A stretch of 64,000 nt of DNA from UBA9662 sp002729415 (GTDB taxonomy: Bacteria > Poribacteria > WGA-4E > UBA9662). Under the pieces are notes generated by a model. That model did not search any database. It was not told the origin of the DNA and saw only the letters and a list, made by a program, of their open reading frames with translations. A program made the position numbers and the translations under genes. Position 1 is the first letter of the stretch; each line of letters starts with the position of its first letter. Where the stretch lies: the NCBI GenBank assembly GCA_002729415.1, contig PBXZ01000057.1:21634-85633 (forward strand). Reading direction: 5' to 3'. Shown here one piece after another: positions 10,801-17,932 of the stretch.

Positions 10801-11378
10801 TTGATTTNGTTCAGGTTGCATTGCAATTTGGACAGATTGGTGACAATCTTATTGGAGATGTTAATCAGGATAGTTTTGTGNATTTGCTTGATTTGGTTCA
10901 GGTTACGCGAAATTTCGGTCAGATATTGTCTGCTCCAGCAGTGTTNTCCAATAAGNCTGATTTCTCTCCNTCACAAAAGAAGANCATCCAATTAGCTNTC
11001 ACNGAATTGGAAAAGATATCTCGTAGATCAGAAAACGAAGAATTGGTATTGAACGTTCTCAAATNTCTTTCTATGAGTTNACCTGATCAAACACTTCTTC
11101 NNCAGAATTATCCGAACCCGTTTAATCCAGAAACTTGGATTCCCTTTGAACTCAGNCGGAGTTCAAAGGTTACAATTGTGATTTATAATGTAGTAGGGAT
11201 ACCAATTAGGACTATTAGAGTTGGTTATGTAGAAGCGGGCAGTTATGTTAGTCAGGCGAGAGCTATCTACTGGGATGGTAAGACAGATACTGGTGGGAAA
11301 GCNGCCAGTGGCATCTATTTCTATACCCTCAGAACCCGAGACTATGCCTCTACCCAAAAAATGGTAATCCTCAAGTAG
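1878..11378 (+). CDS. Giant secreted parallel beta-helix repeat protein with dockerin and C-terminal sorting domain
   Basis: This is a 3166-residue exported protein. Residues 1-36 hold basic residues and a hydrophobic stretch ending HAA, a signal peptide; an internal ATG at 1929 is an alternative start. Seven modules begin near residues 38, 564, 924, 1356, 1672, 1957 and 2530. Each has an opening strand set (I-R-V-P-Q-D-Q..IQAGID), a GFTIT-type segment, a run of beta-helix rungs of about 25 residues (NC-x-I-x-x-N-x-A..GGGIYC..SSP; I count 39 in total) and a closing DPLFVD..PDIGAYEN unit. An SwmB-like adhesin domain plus fibronectin type III domain occurs twice (about 344-557 and 2306-2525). 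The end carries a cadherin-like domain (about 2857-2950), two dockerin-like loops (about 2964-3017; DVNGDNSVNIFD and DVNQDS) and a YPNPFNPETWIPF sorting domain (about 3072-3166). A role in adhesion or glycan binding at the surface is inferred. Confidence 0.85.
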   Translation: MVRXDRNLCAPLXKKXSMFTXGLMILVWGCHWLHAATVSVPEEQPTIQAGIEATVDGDTVLVSSGTYTGTGNVNLDFKGKTITVKSVNGASTAIIDCQNQNIRGVYFHSGETFSSILDGFTITGGKATGVWPNNIGGGIYCNKSSPTIINCIIIGNQASNGGGILCAESSPDVVNCIITKNQAQKNGGGIYCSNNSSSRFINXTITNNQSXAGGGIYGFNNLSLTLINTIVWADSPQAXYFSDSGXPNEIAVSYSCVQDGQAGIVTNDNGIINWXNGNIVGDPIFVDANAGDYHLRDNSLCIGVGTITNAPKTDIEGNSRPDPADSNPDVGAYENSRSTPTDIXPPVVAVVTSPTRNGIYKEPDXIAITIIFSESVIVVKTPQLILETGEKDALVDYSSGSGTDTLTFAYTVAAGQNSSDLSYSADNALILNEGQIEDAAGNSAILILPVPGNTNSLSFKKGLVIDTSPPAIPVELVAIGSNGQVRLIWSANNEDDLSAYHIYGGSGSDLIPFLARVAVGTEKYTHLGLDNGATYYYQISALDNVGNESDRASHVSALPQSNKIRVPQDQSNIQAGIDAAVXGETVLVSDGTYAGIGNVNLDFKGKMIXVKSVNGAGATIIDCQGQYTRGFYFRNRETPLSVLDGFTITRGNAIGVWPNNVGGGIYFNNSSPTIANCIIVNNRASNGAGILCGASSPKIVNCIITDNQSDKNGGGVFCSANSSPDIINCKIIGNQSVESGGGIYCNDSSPTITNCVIVNSQAQSGSGIFCASSSPRLINCTFTSNQAENGGGVFCSAGSSPAVVNTIFWENSPQEIYFGIGKPNTINISFSDVQGGELGIVTNDNGIVNWGDGNIRLXXSVPDVDPLFVDPVSGDYHLRDNSLCIGAGTVEEVPQTDIEGNYRGSPPDIGAYENPLNVKVFMIIRVPQDQLKIQTAIDLTVNGDVVLVDVGTYKGPGNVGLDFLGKAITVRSVSGAVSTIIDCQGQDVRGVYFRNGEEKSSILEGFTIVKGGGIFCDNSSPLIISCRITGNTTQMGGSGIFCQNGSSPIVKNCVITGNQSSGSGGGVFCSNGSSPIITGCTISNNRAQSGGGIFCYDKSDPNITDCIITNNQSVRNGGGIYCKNSSPFIDNCTIADNQAIADDGGGILCKSKSSPHITNCIITTNRALNGSGILCHNSSDPTVINCLIVNNRAQIGGGGVLCDVNSSPTFINCTVVGNQAEKGGGVYSQNNSSPTVINTIFWADSPQEIYFGIGRPSTISISYSDVQGGEAGVVTNDNGVVNWGDGNIRTSSVIPDSDPLFVDTINGDYHLLDDSLCIGMGTVVDVSNDIEGNVRGIPPDIGAYENALNTRLVTTIRVPQDKSTIQAGINAATRGDTVLVADGVYTGKSNVSLDFIGKSITVKSVNGASSTIIDCQGQNTRGFYFRNGETEISVLDGFTVTNGNGVYCNNSSPTIVNCTMTXNQAQNGAGIVCYXNSSPTIINCVLTNNXAQNGAXVYCENSSPNXTNCTIAGNXADSNXGGVFCNNSALTXINCTITENQAKSGXGIYGISNVLLTVINTILWGDSSQEMFLGVGRPSAINIAYSNVQDGQXGIVIEGNSTVNWGDGNIDVDPLFVDAVVGDYLLMNDSFCIGAGTNIGTPLNDILGNPRGASPDIGAYENPLDFKLTAPIRIPQDQPTIQAGIDKAIDGDTVLVADGMYTGLGNANLDLKGKAITVRSINGATSTIIDCQGQDAGGFYFRSSETQASVLDGFTITNGSGIYCNNSSPTITNCIMIDNQNINGGGVFCGNNSSPRLINCVVANNRAQTGGGIYSDGSSPKITNCTITENFADNGGGIFCDNDSSVTIIGTIIWENRLDEFSFGDGESSLIYISYSNVQASISYNGRGKVKWGEGNINADPSFVDARNYHIKDNSSCIGAGATEGIPLTDIEGNYRGAPPDIGAYENSLNRRQVLPIRVPQDQPTIQAGIDVAVNDDIILVDDGVYKGEGNVGLDFKGKAITVRSVNGSASTVIDCQNLYNSGFLFHNGETQSSVLRGFTITKSKAESGGGIYCENASPTISKCVIIDNQTSNGGGIYCINNSSPNVVDCVITNNLVSRNGGGIYASNNSTPSVTRCTISDNRASSGGGIYCINNSSSIIVNCVVASNRVSGNGGGIYCXASSPSVINCTISSNWASNGSGIFCRLFSSPILINTIVWGEIPQAIYFSESGISNEITVSYSNVQGGQAGIVTNSNGIINWGDGNIDVDPLFVDASAGDYHLXDXNPCFGVXXPENTXKTDIEGSSRPNPIGSNPDMGAYENSHGIPTDXIAXVVTSVSSPTGNGIYKESDIXVIAITFSESVXVGGTXQLIXETGEKDAXVDYSXGSGTSTLTFXYMVASXQNSNDLGYNXDNALILNGGRIEDAAGXSAILALPXPGXVKXLSFEKELKIDTSPPXTPVGLTTIXGNNHVKLXWXANNEDDXSAYQVXGGTNSDGFASLAKVIVGTNRYTHLGLTNGTXYYYXIXAXXNVGNESDKTGYVSAXPXSNEIRVPQDQLNIQXGIDAAVDGDNVLVSDGTYTGXGNVNXDFXGKAITVKSVNGAGATIIDCRDXYTRGFYXRNGETPLSVLDGFTITRGNATGVWPSNVGGGIYFNNSSXTITNCIIVNNQVARYGGGVFCYDSXSPYFINCXIVNNRSXGXGXAIXCMXDSSPIVXXCNITNNRAVDAGGAIFCYDGSLPXLINCTIADNLAQRGXGIYCSASSSPRVVNTVLWGXLLPQIYXSENDRXNTISISYSDVQGXKLGVVTNGNGTVNWXDSNIDXDPLFTSXADXDYRLKXNSPCIDAGTLESGTNIDLRDYAGGSMARMGAYGNWLPSVTITSNSNPVANGQTIRTVAGSLIEFXLXGNDSDGXQLTYTIXGHPSNGKLSGTSXXXTYTPXXNFYGTDTFTFKXNDGTNDSNIGIIVVDVGSISDSVVTASRAVLGDVNGDNSVNIFDXVQVALQFGQIGDNLIGDVNQDSFVXLLDLVQVTRNFGQILSAPAVXSNKXDFSXSQKKXIQLAXXELEKISRRSENEELVLNVLKXLSMSXPDQTLLXQNYPNPFNPETWIPFELXRSSKVTIVIYNVVGIPIRTIRVGYVEAGSYVSQARAIYWDGKTDTGGKXASGIYFYTLRTRDYASTQKMVILK
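1990..10435 (+). repeat. Seven tandem beta-helix modules within the giant gene
   Basis: The module starts lie at about 1990, 3567, 4647, 5943, 6891, 7746 and 9465. They contain 4, 6, 9, 5, 4, 6 and 5 rungs respectively by eye. Every module repeats the opening IQAGID..TVLV..GTY and the closing DIEGN..PDIGAYEN boundary, so unit borders are sharp. The variation is in rung number, as expected if modules grow and shrink by recombination. Confidence 0.85.
2905..9830 (+). repeat. Duplicated SwmB + FN3 + module-start block (about 2905-3910 and about 8790-9830)
   Basis: The two blocks carry the same domain order: a Ca-binding adhesin-like domain (KEPD/KESD, LETGEKDA, DNALILN), a fibronectin type III domain (NEDD-SAY, THLGL, YYY-I) and the start of the next beta-helix module. 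Nucleotide similarity is obvious by eye: a 30-base run at 3791-3820 beginning gacgccgttatcag recurs unchanged at 9686-9715, and flanking bases also match. The coordinates given enclose both copies; the DNA between them is modules 2 to 6. Confidence 0.75.
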
Positions 11379-11751
11379 CTATCCTGTATTTAAAATGCTT
11401 CGCTATGACTTGATCTCAGTGATGTAATTGTTTGCAGGAGTTCTTCTATAAAAAGACATAATAACTTTAGTNTGTTCAAAATCATTGGATGGGGAAACCT
11501 GCATTATAANCAGTGGTAGCTTCATTGGNTTTTTCCCTTTTGTTTCATGTTGCCGCTAGTAGGGAAATGAGANAGTATGGGTAGGTATTATTATTTGTTT
11601 TGTCCTGATTTAGGGTGAAGAAATTTAATAATCAGAGTCTGTTAATNTGGTACATNGGTGCTTGGTATACATTTGTGGAAGCTATAGTGTGTATCAGCCA
11701 NNTTTAGAGGGTGTGGTATTAGAAAAGGGTGTTAATTTGGAGAAGAGTTTN
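11379..11751. other. Intergenic region, 373 bp, no gene seen
   Basis: This stretch lies between the giant gene and the FkbM methyltransferase. It is AT-rich and contains several N bases. I see no convincing hairpin terminator or promoter. An upstream ATG at 11662 would lengthen the methyltransferase, but it lacks family similarity and a good ribosome-binding site. Confidence 0.5.
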
Positions 11752-12534
11752 ATGGAAACTAATGATATCNTGACTTTTGNTGAATTCCCGTTTCACATTN
11801 GNACAGAGAAACTTGGGGATANTANTGTGATTGAGGAAGTTTTTCTTTNTGATTGTTATAGATTGAGAACAAAAACGTACAAACCAGAAGTGATTTTTGA
11901 TGTTGGNGGACATTTGGGATCGTTTAGCTGTCTGGCAAAATCATTATGGCCAGATGTCAAGATAGTTTTGGTTGAACCGAATCCAAGATCTTTAGAATTA
12001 GCACGATTGAACTTAGAAAGATTTGGAAATGTTGAATTTATTGCGGGGGCAATGAAGTATAACCAAAATGCGAATGTTTTTGTTGATGATGTCAGGGCAA
12101 CCGGTAGCGGATTAATGATGTCAATGGAGACATATGAACAGAATTTAGATGCTATAAAACGTATTGGTTCTCCTTACTATATTCATACACNAGATGTCGC
12201 TTNGTATACTATTGAACAACTAATGGATGAATTNAAAATAGGTANGATTGATATTTTGAAAATGGATTGTGAAGGTGGAGAAAAAGATTTTTTNCTGCAT
12301 GTAAATANCGATATTGCAATCCACCATATTANAGATTTTTGCGGNGAATATCATTACGATATTGGAGNTTTTTACTTNGATGCACGGTCAAAATTTCCGC
12401 ATCANAAAATNTCNTTTTTTGGAGATAATAGAGATATTGGTATGTTTTGGGGTGAAACAGATACAACTCCGTTCATGAAGTTTCGGAAACAGAGATTATC
12501 TATCAAGTCAAAGCCTCGAAAGATGACAGGATAG
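11752..12534 (+). CDS. FkbM family SAM-dependent methyltransferase
   Basis: This is a class I methyltransferase of about 260 residues. The SAM-binding region reads EVIFDV-x-GHLGSFSCLAK, followed by the acidic end of strand 2 (LVEPNPRSLELA). The FkbM hallmark is present as IDILKMDCEGGEKDF. I chose the ATG at 11752 because it follows GGAGAAGAG at normal spacing and begins just before the conserved fold; the longer frame from 11662 adds unconserved residues. FkbM enzymes often O-methylate sugars or polyketides. Its position after a giant surface protein and before sugar-oxidising enzymes makes a glycan substrate plausible, but that is inference. Confidence 0.82.
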   Translation: METNDIXTFXEFPFHIXTEKLGDXXVIEEVFLXDCYRLRTKTYKPEVIFDVXGHLGSFSCLAKSLWPDVKIVLVEPNPRSLELARLNLERFGNVEFIAGAMKYNQNANVFVDDVRATGSGLMMSMETYEQNLDAIKRIGSPYYIHTXDVAXYTIEQLMDEXKIGXIDILKMDCEGGEKDFXLHVNXDIAIHHIXDFCXEYHYDIGXFYXDARSKFPHXKXXFFGDNRDIGMFWGETDTTPFMKFRKQRLSIKSKPRKMTG

Positions 12535-12734
12535 ATGCAAATTGAAAAACTTGCTATTGTATGCTTGCAGGTAAGGGCAGTATNTACAGTTTCCACAGAC
12601 TATCTCTTGTTCATGGATATATGAGGNATCTGTTGTTAGATTATCTTAACTNCNAACTGTGNAAAATTGGTCCTNTCTTCTTAGTCTNGATTTGGAAGNA
12701 TATACANCAAAAGATAGTATTNCAGAGAGGGAAN

Positions 12735-13778
12735 ATGNAAAANTATCGTTTAGCAATTATAGGACTTGGCNGGATGGCNTCTACAATTGATCAAGAGGTT
12801 ATCAACTNCCCGCCGGTAAAGTTGCCATATTCAATTGCTTCTTCGTGTCAAGAGATTGATCGGATTGAATTGGTGGCAGGNGCTGACATTCTTTCGGAAA
12901 AAAGATCTGCTTTNTCAAGTAAATGGGGTGTTCGTGCCTTATATCAAGATTACATTGAAATGATTACACAGGAAGAGCCGGATATTGTTGCCATTTGTAC
13001 CAAAGGGGAACTGCATGCGGAAATGGCTGTACAGGTAGCAGAATCAGGTGTAAAGATGATTTACTTGGAAAAAGCGATTGCTTGTTCGATGGATGAGGCG
13101 GACAAGGTTTTGGAAGCATGTCGGAAGAATGACGTATTTCTTAATACAGGAGTTTTAAGGCGATTTGATTCGAGGTATCAAATCGCTAAAAAATGGATAG
13201 ATCAAGGTGGAATTGGCGATTTGCAGTATGGGGTCCACTATGCAGCGACCAGTCTGTTACATGGTCACATCCATGCAATTGATACTTTGATGTATTTAAT
13301 GGGAGATCCACGGGCTATCCGTGTNCGTGGTGATTTACGTCCTCATGGTTTACTNATTGAGGATAATCGTTTGGATTCAGANCCTAGNTCTACCTACCAA
13401 ATTGTTTTCGAAAATGGATTGGAAGCAACAACGATTCCAGTTGGAAACTGGGATTTTGAAGTTTTTGGAGCTGAAGGANNGATCAAGAGTAGCAATAACG
13501 GCATGAATTGGCAATTACANCAAAAAACGCAAATNACTGATCGTTACACCCCGTTNCTTGATGTCGAGTATCCTGATCCTGTGCATCACAGTGCAACGGT
13601 TTTTTGNCTGGAAGATTTGATTGATGCTTTAGAAACAGGTCGTCAAACACTTGGTGATATTGGGATTGCACACCATGCGACAGAAATATGTTTGGCGGTG
13701 GCCGAAAGTCANCAACAGGGAGGNCACTGGATAGATCTGCCTTTGAAAAATAGGTCTCTTTATATATACCATGTCTAA
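12735..13778 (+). CDS. Gfo/Idh/MocA family oxidoreductase (first copy)
   Basis: This is a 347-residue NAD(P)-dependent dehydrogenase or related enzyme acting on a sugar or cyclitol. The Rossmann start is YRLAIIGLG, and the C-terminal alpha/beta domain carries HGHIHAIDTLMYLMGDP. The family's EKP motif is altered to EKA (LEKAIACSMDEA), an atypical change at the residue that helps shape the cofactor site. The frame is open from 12561, but the ATG at 12735 follows AGAGAGGGAA and starts exactly at the Rossmann strand. It heads a compact plus-strand cluster running to 17328. Confidence 0.8.
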   Translation: MXXYRLAIIGLGXMXSTIDQEVINXPPVKLPYSIASSCQEIDRIELVAXADILSEKRSAXSSKWGVRALYQDYIEMITQEEPDIVAICTKGELHAEMAVQVAESGVKMIYLEKAIACSMDEADKVLEACRKNDVFLNTGVLRRFDSRYQIAKKWIDQGGIGDLQYGVHYAATSLLHGHIHAIDTLMYLMGDPRAIRXRGDLRPHGLXIEDNRLDSXPXSTYQIVFENGLEATTIPVGNWDFEVFGAEGXIKSSNNGMNWQLXQKTQXTDRYTPXLDVEYPDPVHHSATVFXLEDLIDALETGRQTLGDIGIAHHATEICLAVAESXQQGXHWIDLPLKNRSLYIYHV

Positions 13779-13822
13779 TACATGCTTGACNAAATTGCAC
13801 TTTGAATTAAGGAGCATAGATT

Positions 13823-14881
13823 ATGAGTAAACTGAAAATTGGTTTTATTGGTACAGGTAACAGAGCTAAGCAACCAGGACATATGGGGTATGCTATGGCG
13901 TATCAGCATGCCGAAGCTTATCAGGACCTTGAATCATGTGAGTTAATTGCTTGTGCTGATATAAAACCGGAAAATGCACAAGCTTTTGCAGATCATTATC
14001 AANTGCCGAATATGTATCTTTCACANNCGGAGATGTTAGAAAAGGAGGATCTTGANATTGTATCAGTTTGNGTCTGGCCAAAACTCCATGCACAGATGGT
14101 GTTTGATTGTGTTTCAGCAGGTGTCCGTGCTATTCATTGCGAAAAACCGATGGCAGATAATTGGGCGGANGCACGATTGATGGTTGAACAGTGNCGAGNA
14201 TCTGGAATCCAGCTAACTTTTAATCATCAGCGCCGTTTTGGTTTACCTTTCGCTAAGGCCAAAGANCTCCTGAANAATGGGGAAATTGGTAGTTTGCAAA
14301 GGCTTGAAGCTGCTTGTGGTGATATNTTTGATTATGGGACNCATTATATCGATATGTTTGGTTTTTATAACGATGACCTGTCGGCCAAGTGGGTCATTGG
14401 TCAAATCGATTATCGAAAAGAGAATCTGGTTTTTGGTGCAGTCGTGGAGAACCAAGCCATCGGTTATTGGGAGTATGAGAATGGAGTCTTTGGCTTAATT
14501 GCAACAGGAGTTGGAGCTAAAGGTATTGGTGCCCATAATCGGTTGATTGGCACCGATGGAATGATAGAGGTGGGTGCTACTGATGGCTCCCATCTTCGAA
14601 TCATGAGGAAGAATTCATCAATTTGGGAAATTATTGATACCAATGGCGAAAATCTACATGGGCCAAATTATATATTTCGGGCAATTGATAATCTGGTNGG
14701 ATCGTTGNAGAATGGTGTTGTGCCTGAACTAGATGGAAAACGAGCCCTTAAGGCGACGGAGATTATTTTTGCCTGTTATGAATCTAGTAGACGTCACGCG
14801 CGAATAGATCTCCCTTTGACTATTGATGATAATCCGTTGGTGTCAATGATTGAGAATGGTGATTTGATTTCAGAGGTCTGA
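13823..14881 (+). CDS. Gfo/Idh/MocA family oxidoreductase (second copy)
   Basis: This 352-residue protein starts with the Rossmann motif LKIGFIGTGNRA, and has a canonical EKP motif (HCEKPMADNW) followed by NHQRRFG. A later H-x-x-D pair (HYIDMFGF) fits the catalytic region of the family. Reaction: probable NAD(P)-linked oxidation of a sugar or inositol derivative. It has a strong AAGGAG site before its ATG and lies 44 bp after the first copy and 16 bp before the creatininase gene, which supports one transcript. It differs from the first copy in length and in keeping EKP. Confidence 0.85.
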   Translation: MSKLKIGFIGTGNRAKQPGHMGYAMAYQHAEAYQDLESCELIACADIKPENAQAFADHYQXPNMYLSXXEMLEKEDLXIVSVXVWPKLHAQMVFDCVSAGVRAIHCEKPMADNWAXARLMVEQXRXSGIQLTFNHQRRFGLPFAKAKXLLXNGEIGSLQRLEAACGDXFDYGXHYIDMFGFYNDDLSAKWVIGQIDYRKENLVFGAVVENQAIGYWEYENGVFGLIATGVGAKGIGAHNRLIGTDGMIEVGATDGSHLRIMRKNSSIWEIIDTNGENLHGPNYIFRAIDNLXGSLXNGVVPELDGKRALKATEIIFACYESSRRHARIDLPLTIDDNPLVSMIENGDLISEV

Positions 14882-14897
14882 TTAACAGGAGGNAAGG

Positions 14898-15773
14898 ATG
14901 GNTCAGGATCAGAAAGAAATGGTTCAGTGGGAACGAATGCTTCCCGCAGAGTTCCGATTGGCATTTGAAAAATTACCAGTTGTTTTTCTTCCTCTGGGTA
15001 CGGTAGAGTGGCATGGTGAACATGATGCGCTTGGTTTAGATGCGCTTAAAGCACATGCTCTTTGTATNGGAGCCGCTAAAAAATCTGGTGGGATTGTCCA
15101 TCCCCCGCTGTACGGTGGTATGGGAGGTTTGAATAAACCCGCAACTGTCAAAATGGAACCAGAAAATTCGTGGGAAAATTATTTGCTCCGACCATGGCTG
15201 GAAAAGATGTGCNGCGAATTTCATCGGCTGGGTTTTAAGGCTATTATTATGCTAACGGGACATTATGGACATAATCAACAAATTGTTGTTCGAGAAGTGG
15301 CNACNCGGATGACCGAACGGTTGCAGNTNTCGGTACTCGGAATCCCTGAATATTGGTTGGCGCTTGATGCTGGCTATTTGGGAGATCATGCTGGTATTGG
15401 TGAAACCTCGTTGCTCTGGCACCTAGAACCAGATTTGGTGGCAATTGATCGAATCAAAATNGATCCTGATTATGGAAAAGATGGTGNGATTGAGTCAGGA
15501 TCATCTCCTGAATTAGGCAAGAAATATGCTGATTTGATTATTACTCGTTTAGCATCTNTGGCACAATCGATGCCGGGTTGGAATGCAGAAAAGAGGGATG
15601 CGTTTGCTCAGGCNGAGAATGCTATTCTTTCTGNNCAGTTGCGNGGGTGGCGTCTTCAGCNNCCATGGGCAGCTTGGCANAATATTCATCTTGAGGATGT
15701 TACTGATTATAGTCGNTTGTTGGTTGNTGAGCAGTTTGAAAAAATTTCTATTCTCTCAAAAAAATTGTTATGA
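14898..15773 (+). CDS. Creatininase family amidohydrolase-like protein
   Basis: This 291-residue protein belongs to the creatininase fold. The metal-binding part is LPLGTVEWHGEHDALGLD (E37, H39, H42 and D48 are candidate ligands). Later motifs are LTGHYGHNQQ and GDHAGIGETSLLW. An AGGAGG site precedes the ATG. Family members hydrolyse cyclic amides or lactams, or act on pterin, mycofactocin or sugar-related substrates, so the substrate is open. Placement between Gfo/Idh enzymes and a transporter suggests a role in breaking down one imported compound. Confidence 0.82.
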   Translation: MXQDQKEMVQWERMLPAEFRLAFEKLPVVFLPLGTVEWHGEHDALGLDALKAHALCXGAAKKSGGIVHPPLYGGMGGLNKPATVKMEPENSWENYLLRPWLEKMCXEFHRLGFKAIIMLTGHYGHNQQIVVREVXXRMTERLQXSVLGIPEYWLALDAGYLGDHAGIGETSLLWHLEPDLVAIDRIKXDPDYGKDGXIESGSSPELGKKYADLIITRLASXAQSMPGWNAEKRDAFAQXENAILSXQLXGWRLQXPWAAWXNIHLEDVTDYSXLLVXEQFEKISILSKKLL

Positions 15774-15837
15774 TATCTTTNTNTTGTTTNGNTNTGAGCN
15801 TGGTGATGAACCAAAAAAACTAAATTAAGGTGGAATA

Positions 15838-17328
15838 ATGGAGCATNCAGATCAAGAAAATACTGAACAGATAGTAGGNAAAGTTGAAATTCCTCCTGTT
15901 ACTGGTGTCTATGCCGAACCTTGGTCATTCAAAAAATTGTTNGGGTTNCTTGNTGTTTTTGGACCAGCGGCAATTGTTGCCTCAGTTAGTATTGGTGCNG
16001 GAGAAACCATTGTNGTTGTTAGTACCGGTGCTTGGGCTGGTTATGGGCTCTTATGGTTGGTTCTTTTAAGTTGTGTNGTCAAAGGAATCTTCGTNACCTA
16101 TTTTCTTGGNCGTTACACAGCGGTCAGTGGCGAACATATTGGTCANCGTCTTGTACGTTTACCNGGTCCACGTGGTTGGTTCCTGATAGCAATTGTNGCN
16201 TTGGAGATGATTGGTGCTCCCTTGGCGTGGGTTCCTATTTCCAAACCTTGCGGTGACCTGTTTCATTTCATTCTCAGAGATACATTACCAACTTCCATTT
16301 CTGAGCCAGTGTGGGAAAACATCATTACNTCNGCNTTCGTTGCTTTAGCGCTTNTATTTGGNTTGATGCTCTCATTTGAAAAACTGGAGAAGCAGCAGAT
16401 CATCATCTGCGGTATTCTNGTTGGGGGTACTATTGTTGGTACGTTGATGGTACGTCCAGATTTTGGAAAAGCGGTTGCTGGTAGCCTAAGTTTNGGTTAT
16501 TTGCCGGAACCAACCGATTGGNCACCNCAGGATGCTGTTAAAAATCCGTTACTGACAATGGCTACTGCCTTTGCTTATGTAGGTGGATCTGTAATGGGGT
16601 ATATTGTTTATGCCAACTGGATTGGTCTACATCGTTGGGGNTTGACTGGGCATGAAAAGATTTCGGCTATTCNACGACACGCTTTTACTCAAGATACTAT
16701 TGATTATCTTCCTGAAGATCCGGTGCAGGCCAATCAATTACGAAAAATTATTGCTCCCCTGCGGTGGGATGTGNGTATTGGGGCAATTGTGNTGTTCATT
16801 GTAACNGGTGCTTTCATGTTATCTGGTGCTGCTGTTCTATACCCGCTNCAAACCGAATTTGAAGGTTGGAGTTTACTCACTGANCAAGCTTATGTCTGGG
16901 GTAACATACACGCTTCGTTGGTCTGGGTTTACTATATTTGCATTATCGCNGCATTATGGGGTACTTTGCAAGCACTACCTGAAATATATGCTCGTGTAAT
17001 GCAGGAATTCTTTCAAGCCATCTGGCCTAACCGCGAGTGGGATTATGGTAGAATTCGTCGCAACGTGTGTGTCTATATCTTCATTGCGACTATGATCATT
17101 GTTTGGCTCAATGTTCCGTTCGGAATTTTGACACAAATCGCTGGATTTATCTTAGCTAATTTTTCAATAGCTTTGATGATGCTTGCTGCTCTGTACCTGA
17201 ATTTTAAGTTGCCNGTACTTTATCGGACGCGACTTCCCATGTTGGTNGGNGGNTTGGTATCGGCGGTGATCTTGATTTGCTTTGCCGNCATTAGCGGGTG
17301 GGGGCTCATCACTAAATTGTTCGGATAG
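15838..17328 (+). CDS. Nramp-like membrane transporter lacking the usual metal-site motifs
   Basis: This is a 496-residue membrane protein with 11 or 12 hydrophobic segments. The first segment reads GPAAIVASVSIG-x-GETI (residues 42-58), which aligns with the Nramp first helix GPG..DPGN. Here the DPGN site is replaced by G-A-G-E (the ambiguous codon is GCN, Ala). The helix-6 PHN..LHS site is also absent; the corresponding region reads VGGSVMGYIVYANW. Homology to Nramp is good, but canonical Mn/Fe transport is doubtful. It ends the operon that begins at 12735, so it may import the compound handled by the upstream enzymes or a metal they need. Confidence 0.7.
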   Translation: MEHXDQENTEQIVXKVEIPPVTGVYAEPWSFKKLXGXLXVFGPAAIVASVSIGXGETIXVVSTGAWAGYGLLWLVLLSCXVKGIFXTYFLXRYTAVSGEHIGXRLVRLXGPRGWFLIAIXXLEMIGAPLAWVPISKPCGDLFHFILRDTLPTSISEPVWENIIXXXFVALALXFXLMLSFEKLEKQQIIICGIXVGGTIVGTLMVRPDFGKAVAGSLSXGYLPEPTDWXXQDAVKNPLLTMATAFAYVGGSVMGYIVYANWIGLHRWXLTGHEKISAIXRHAFTQDTIDYLPEDPVQANQLRKIIAPLRWDVXIGAIVXFIVXGAFMLSGAAVLYPXQTEFEGWSLLTXQAYVWGNIHASLVWVYYICIIXALWGTLQALPEIYARVMQEFFQAIWPNREWDYGRIRRNVCVYIFIATMIIVWLNVPFGILTQIAGFILANFSIALMMLAALYLNFKLXVLYRTRLPMLXXXLVSAVILICFAXISGWGLITKLFG

Positions 17329-17932
17329 AGTGACTTGAATTAAGGNGCATGATGNCTGTTGACTAATTTNATTTAGTAGGTTAANAAAGGCTTTTGCAAC
17401 CTCGTTGTGATTAGNAGAAGAGAATGACATCCATCCTTTNTCAGTTNATTGAATACTGTTCGATATTCGTCTAACTGTCACNATTAGCGTCAAAAACTTC
17501 GTCTCTTGGATTCNGTGGATTGGGTTTTTGNTNTTGTTCCNATNANTCCGANNTTGCCATCCGANNCATCGCTTCCTTCTTCNAATTTGANAGGTAATCC
17601 NCATCCTAATATAGACCTTTTNTGGCTATGCCATGATACTATCTGATTTTGNTTNTCGGTACNTCGCTGCANCAATTGGGTATTCNTNNGGCACTATGTT
17701 ACNAANGTATTTATTGGTNGGATGCAATTCTCATTNTTTGTTTAAACGTTTGGGNAGGCAAAATNGACNGTTNCTGGTTTAGANACGATTACAAGTGAGA
17801 GAAGCATAGTCNTTGGATTGATTAAAAAATGTGACTGAACCATAATGGTATNTATAGATTGATTTAATGGTGGATATTTCCGGATTTATGTTCGGAATGN
17901 CCACTGTAAAAACTAGCAGTTAGGAGAAACAG
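17329..17932. other. Intergenic region, 604 bp, N-rich, no gene recognised
   Basis: This stretch has one of the highest densities of ambiguous bases in the window. The frames across it contain many unresolved codons and match nothing I recognise. The last 20 bases hold the AGGAGA ribosome-binding site of the next gene. It may be a decayed gene or a variable spacer. Confidence 0.5.

Noticed and set aside
1878..11378. Regular repeats that might be taken for a CRISPR array or satellite DNA
   Set aside because: Repeats are in frame, of protein rung length (about 75 nt) with variable third positions, so they are protein repeats.
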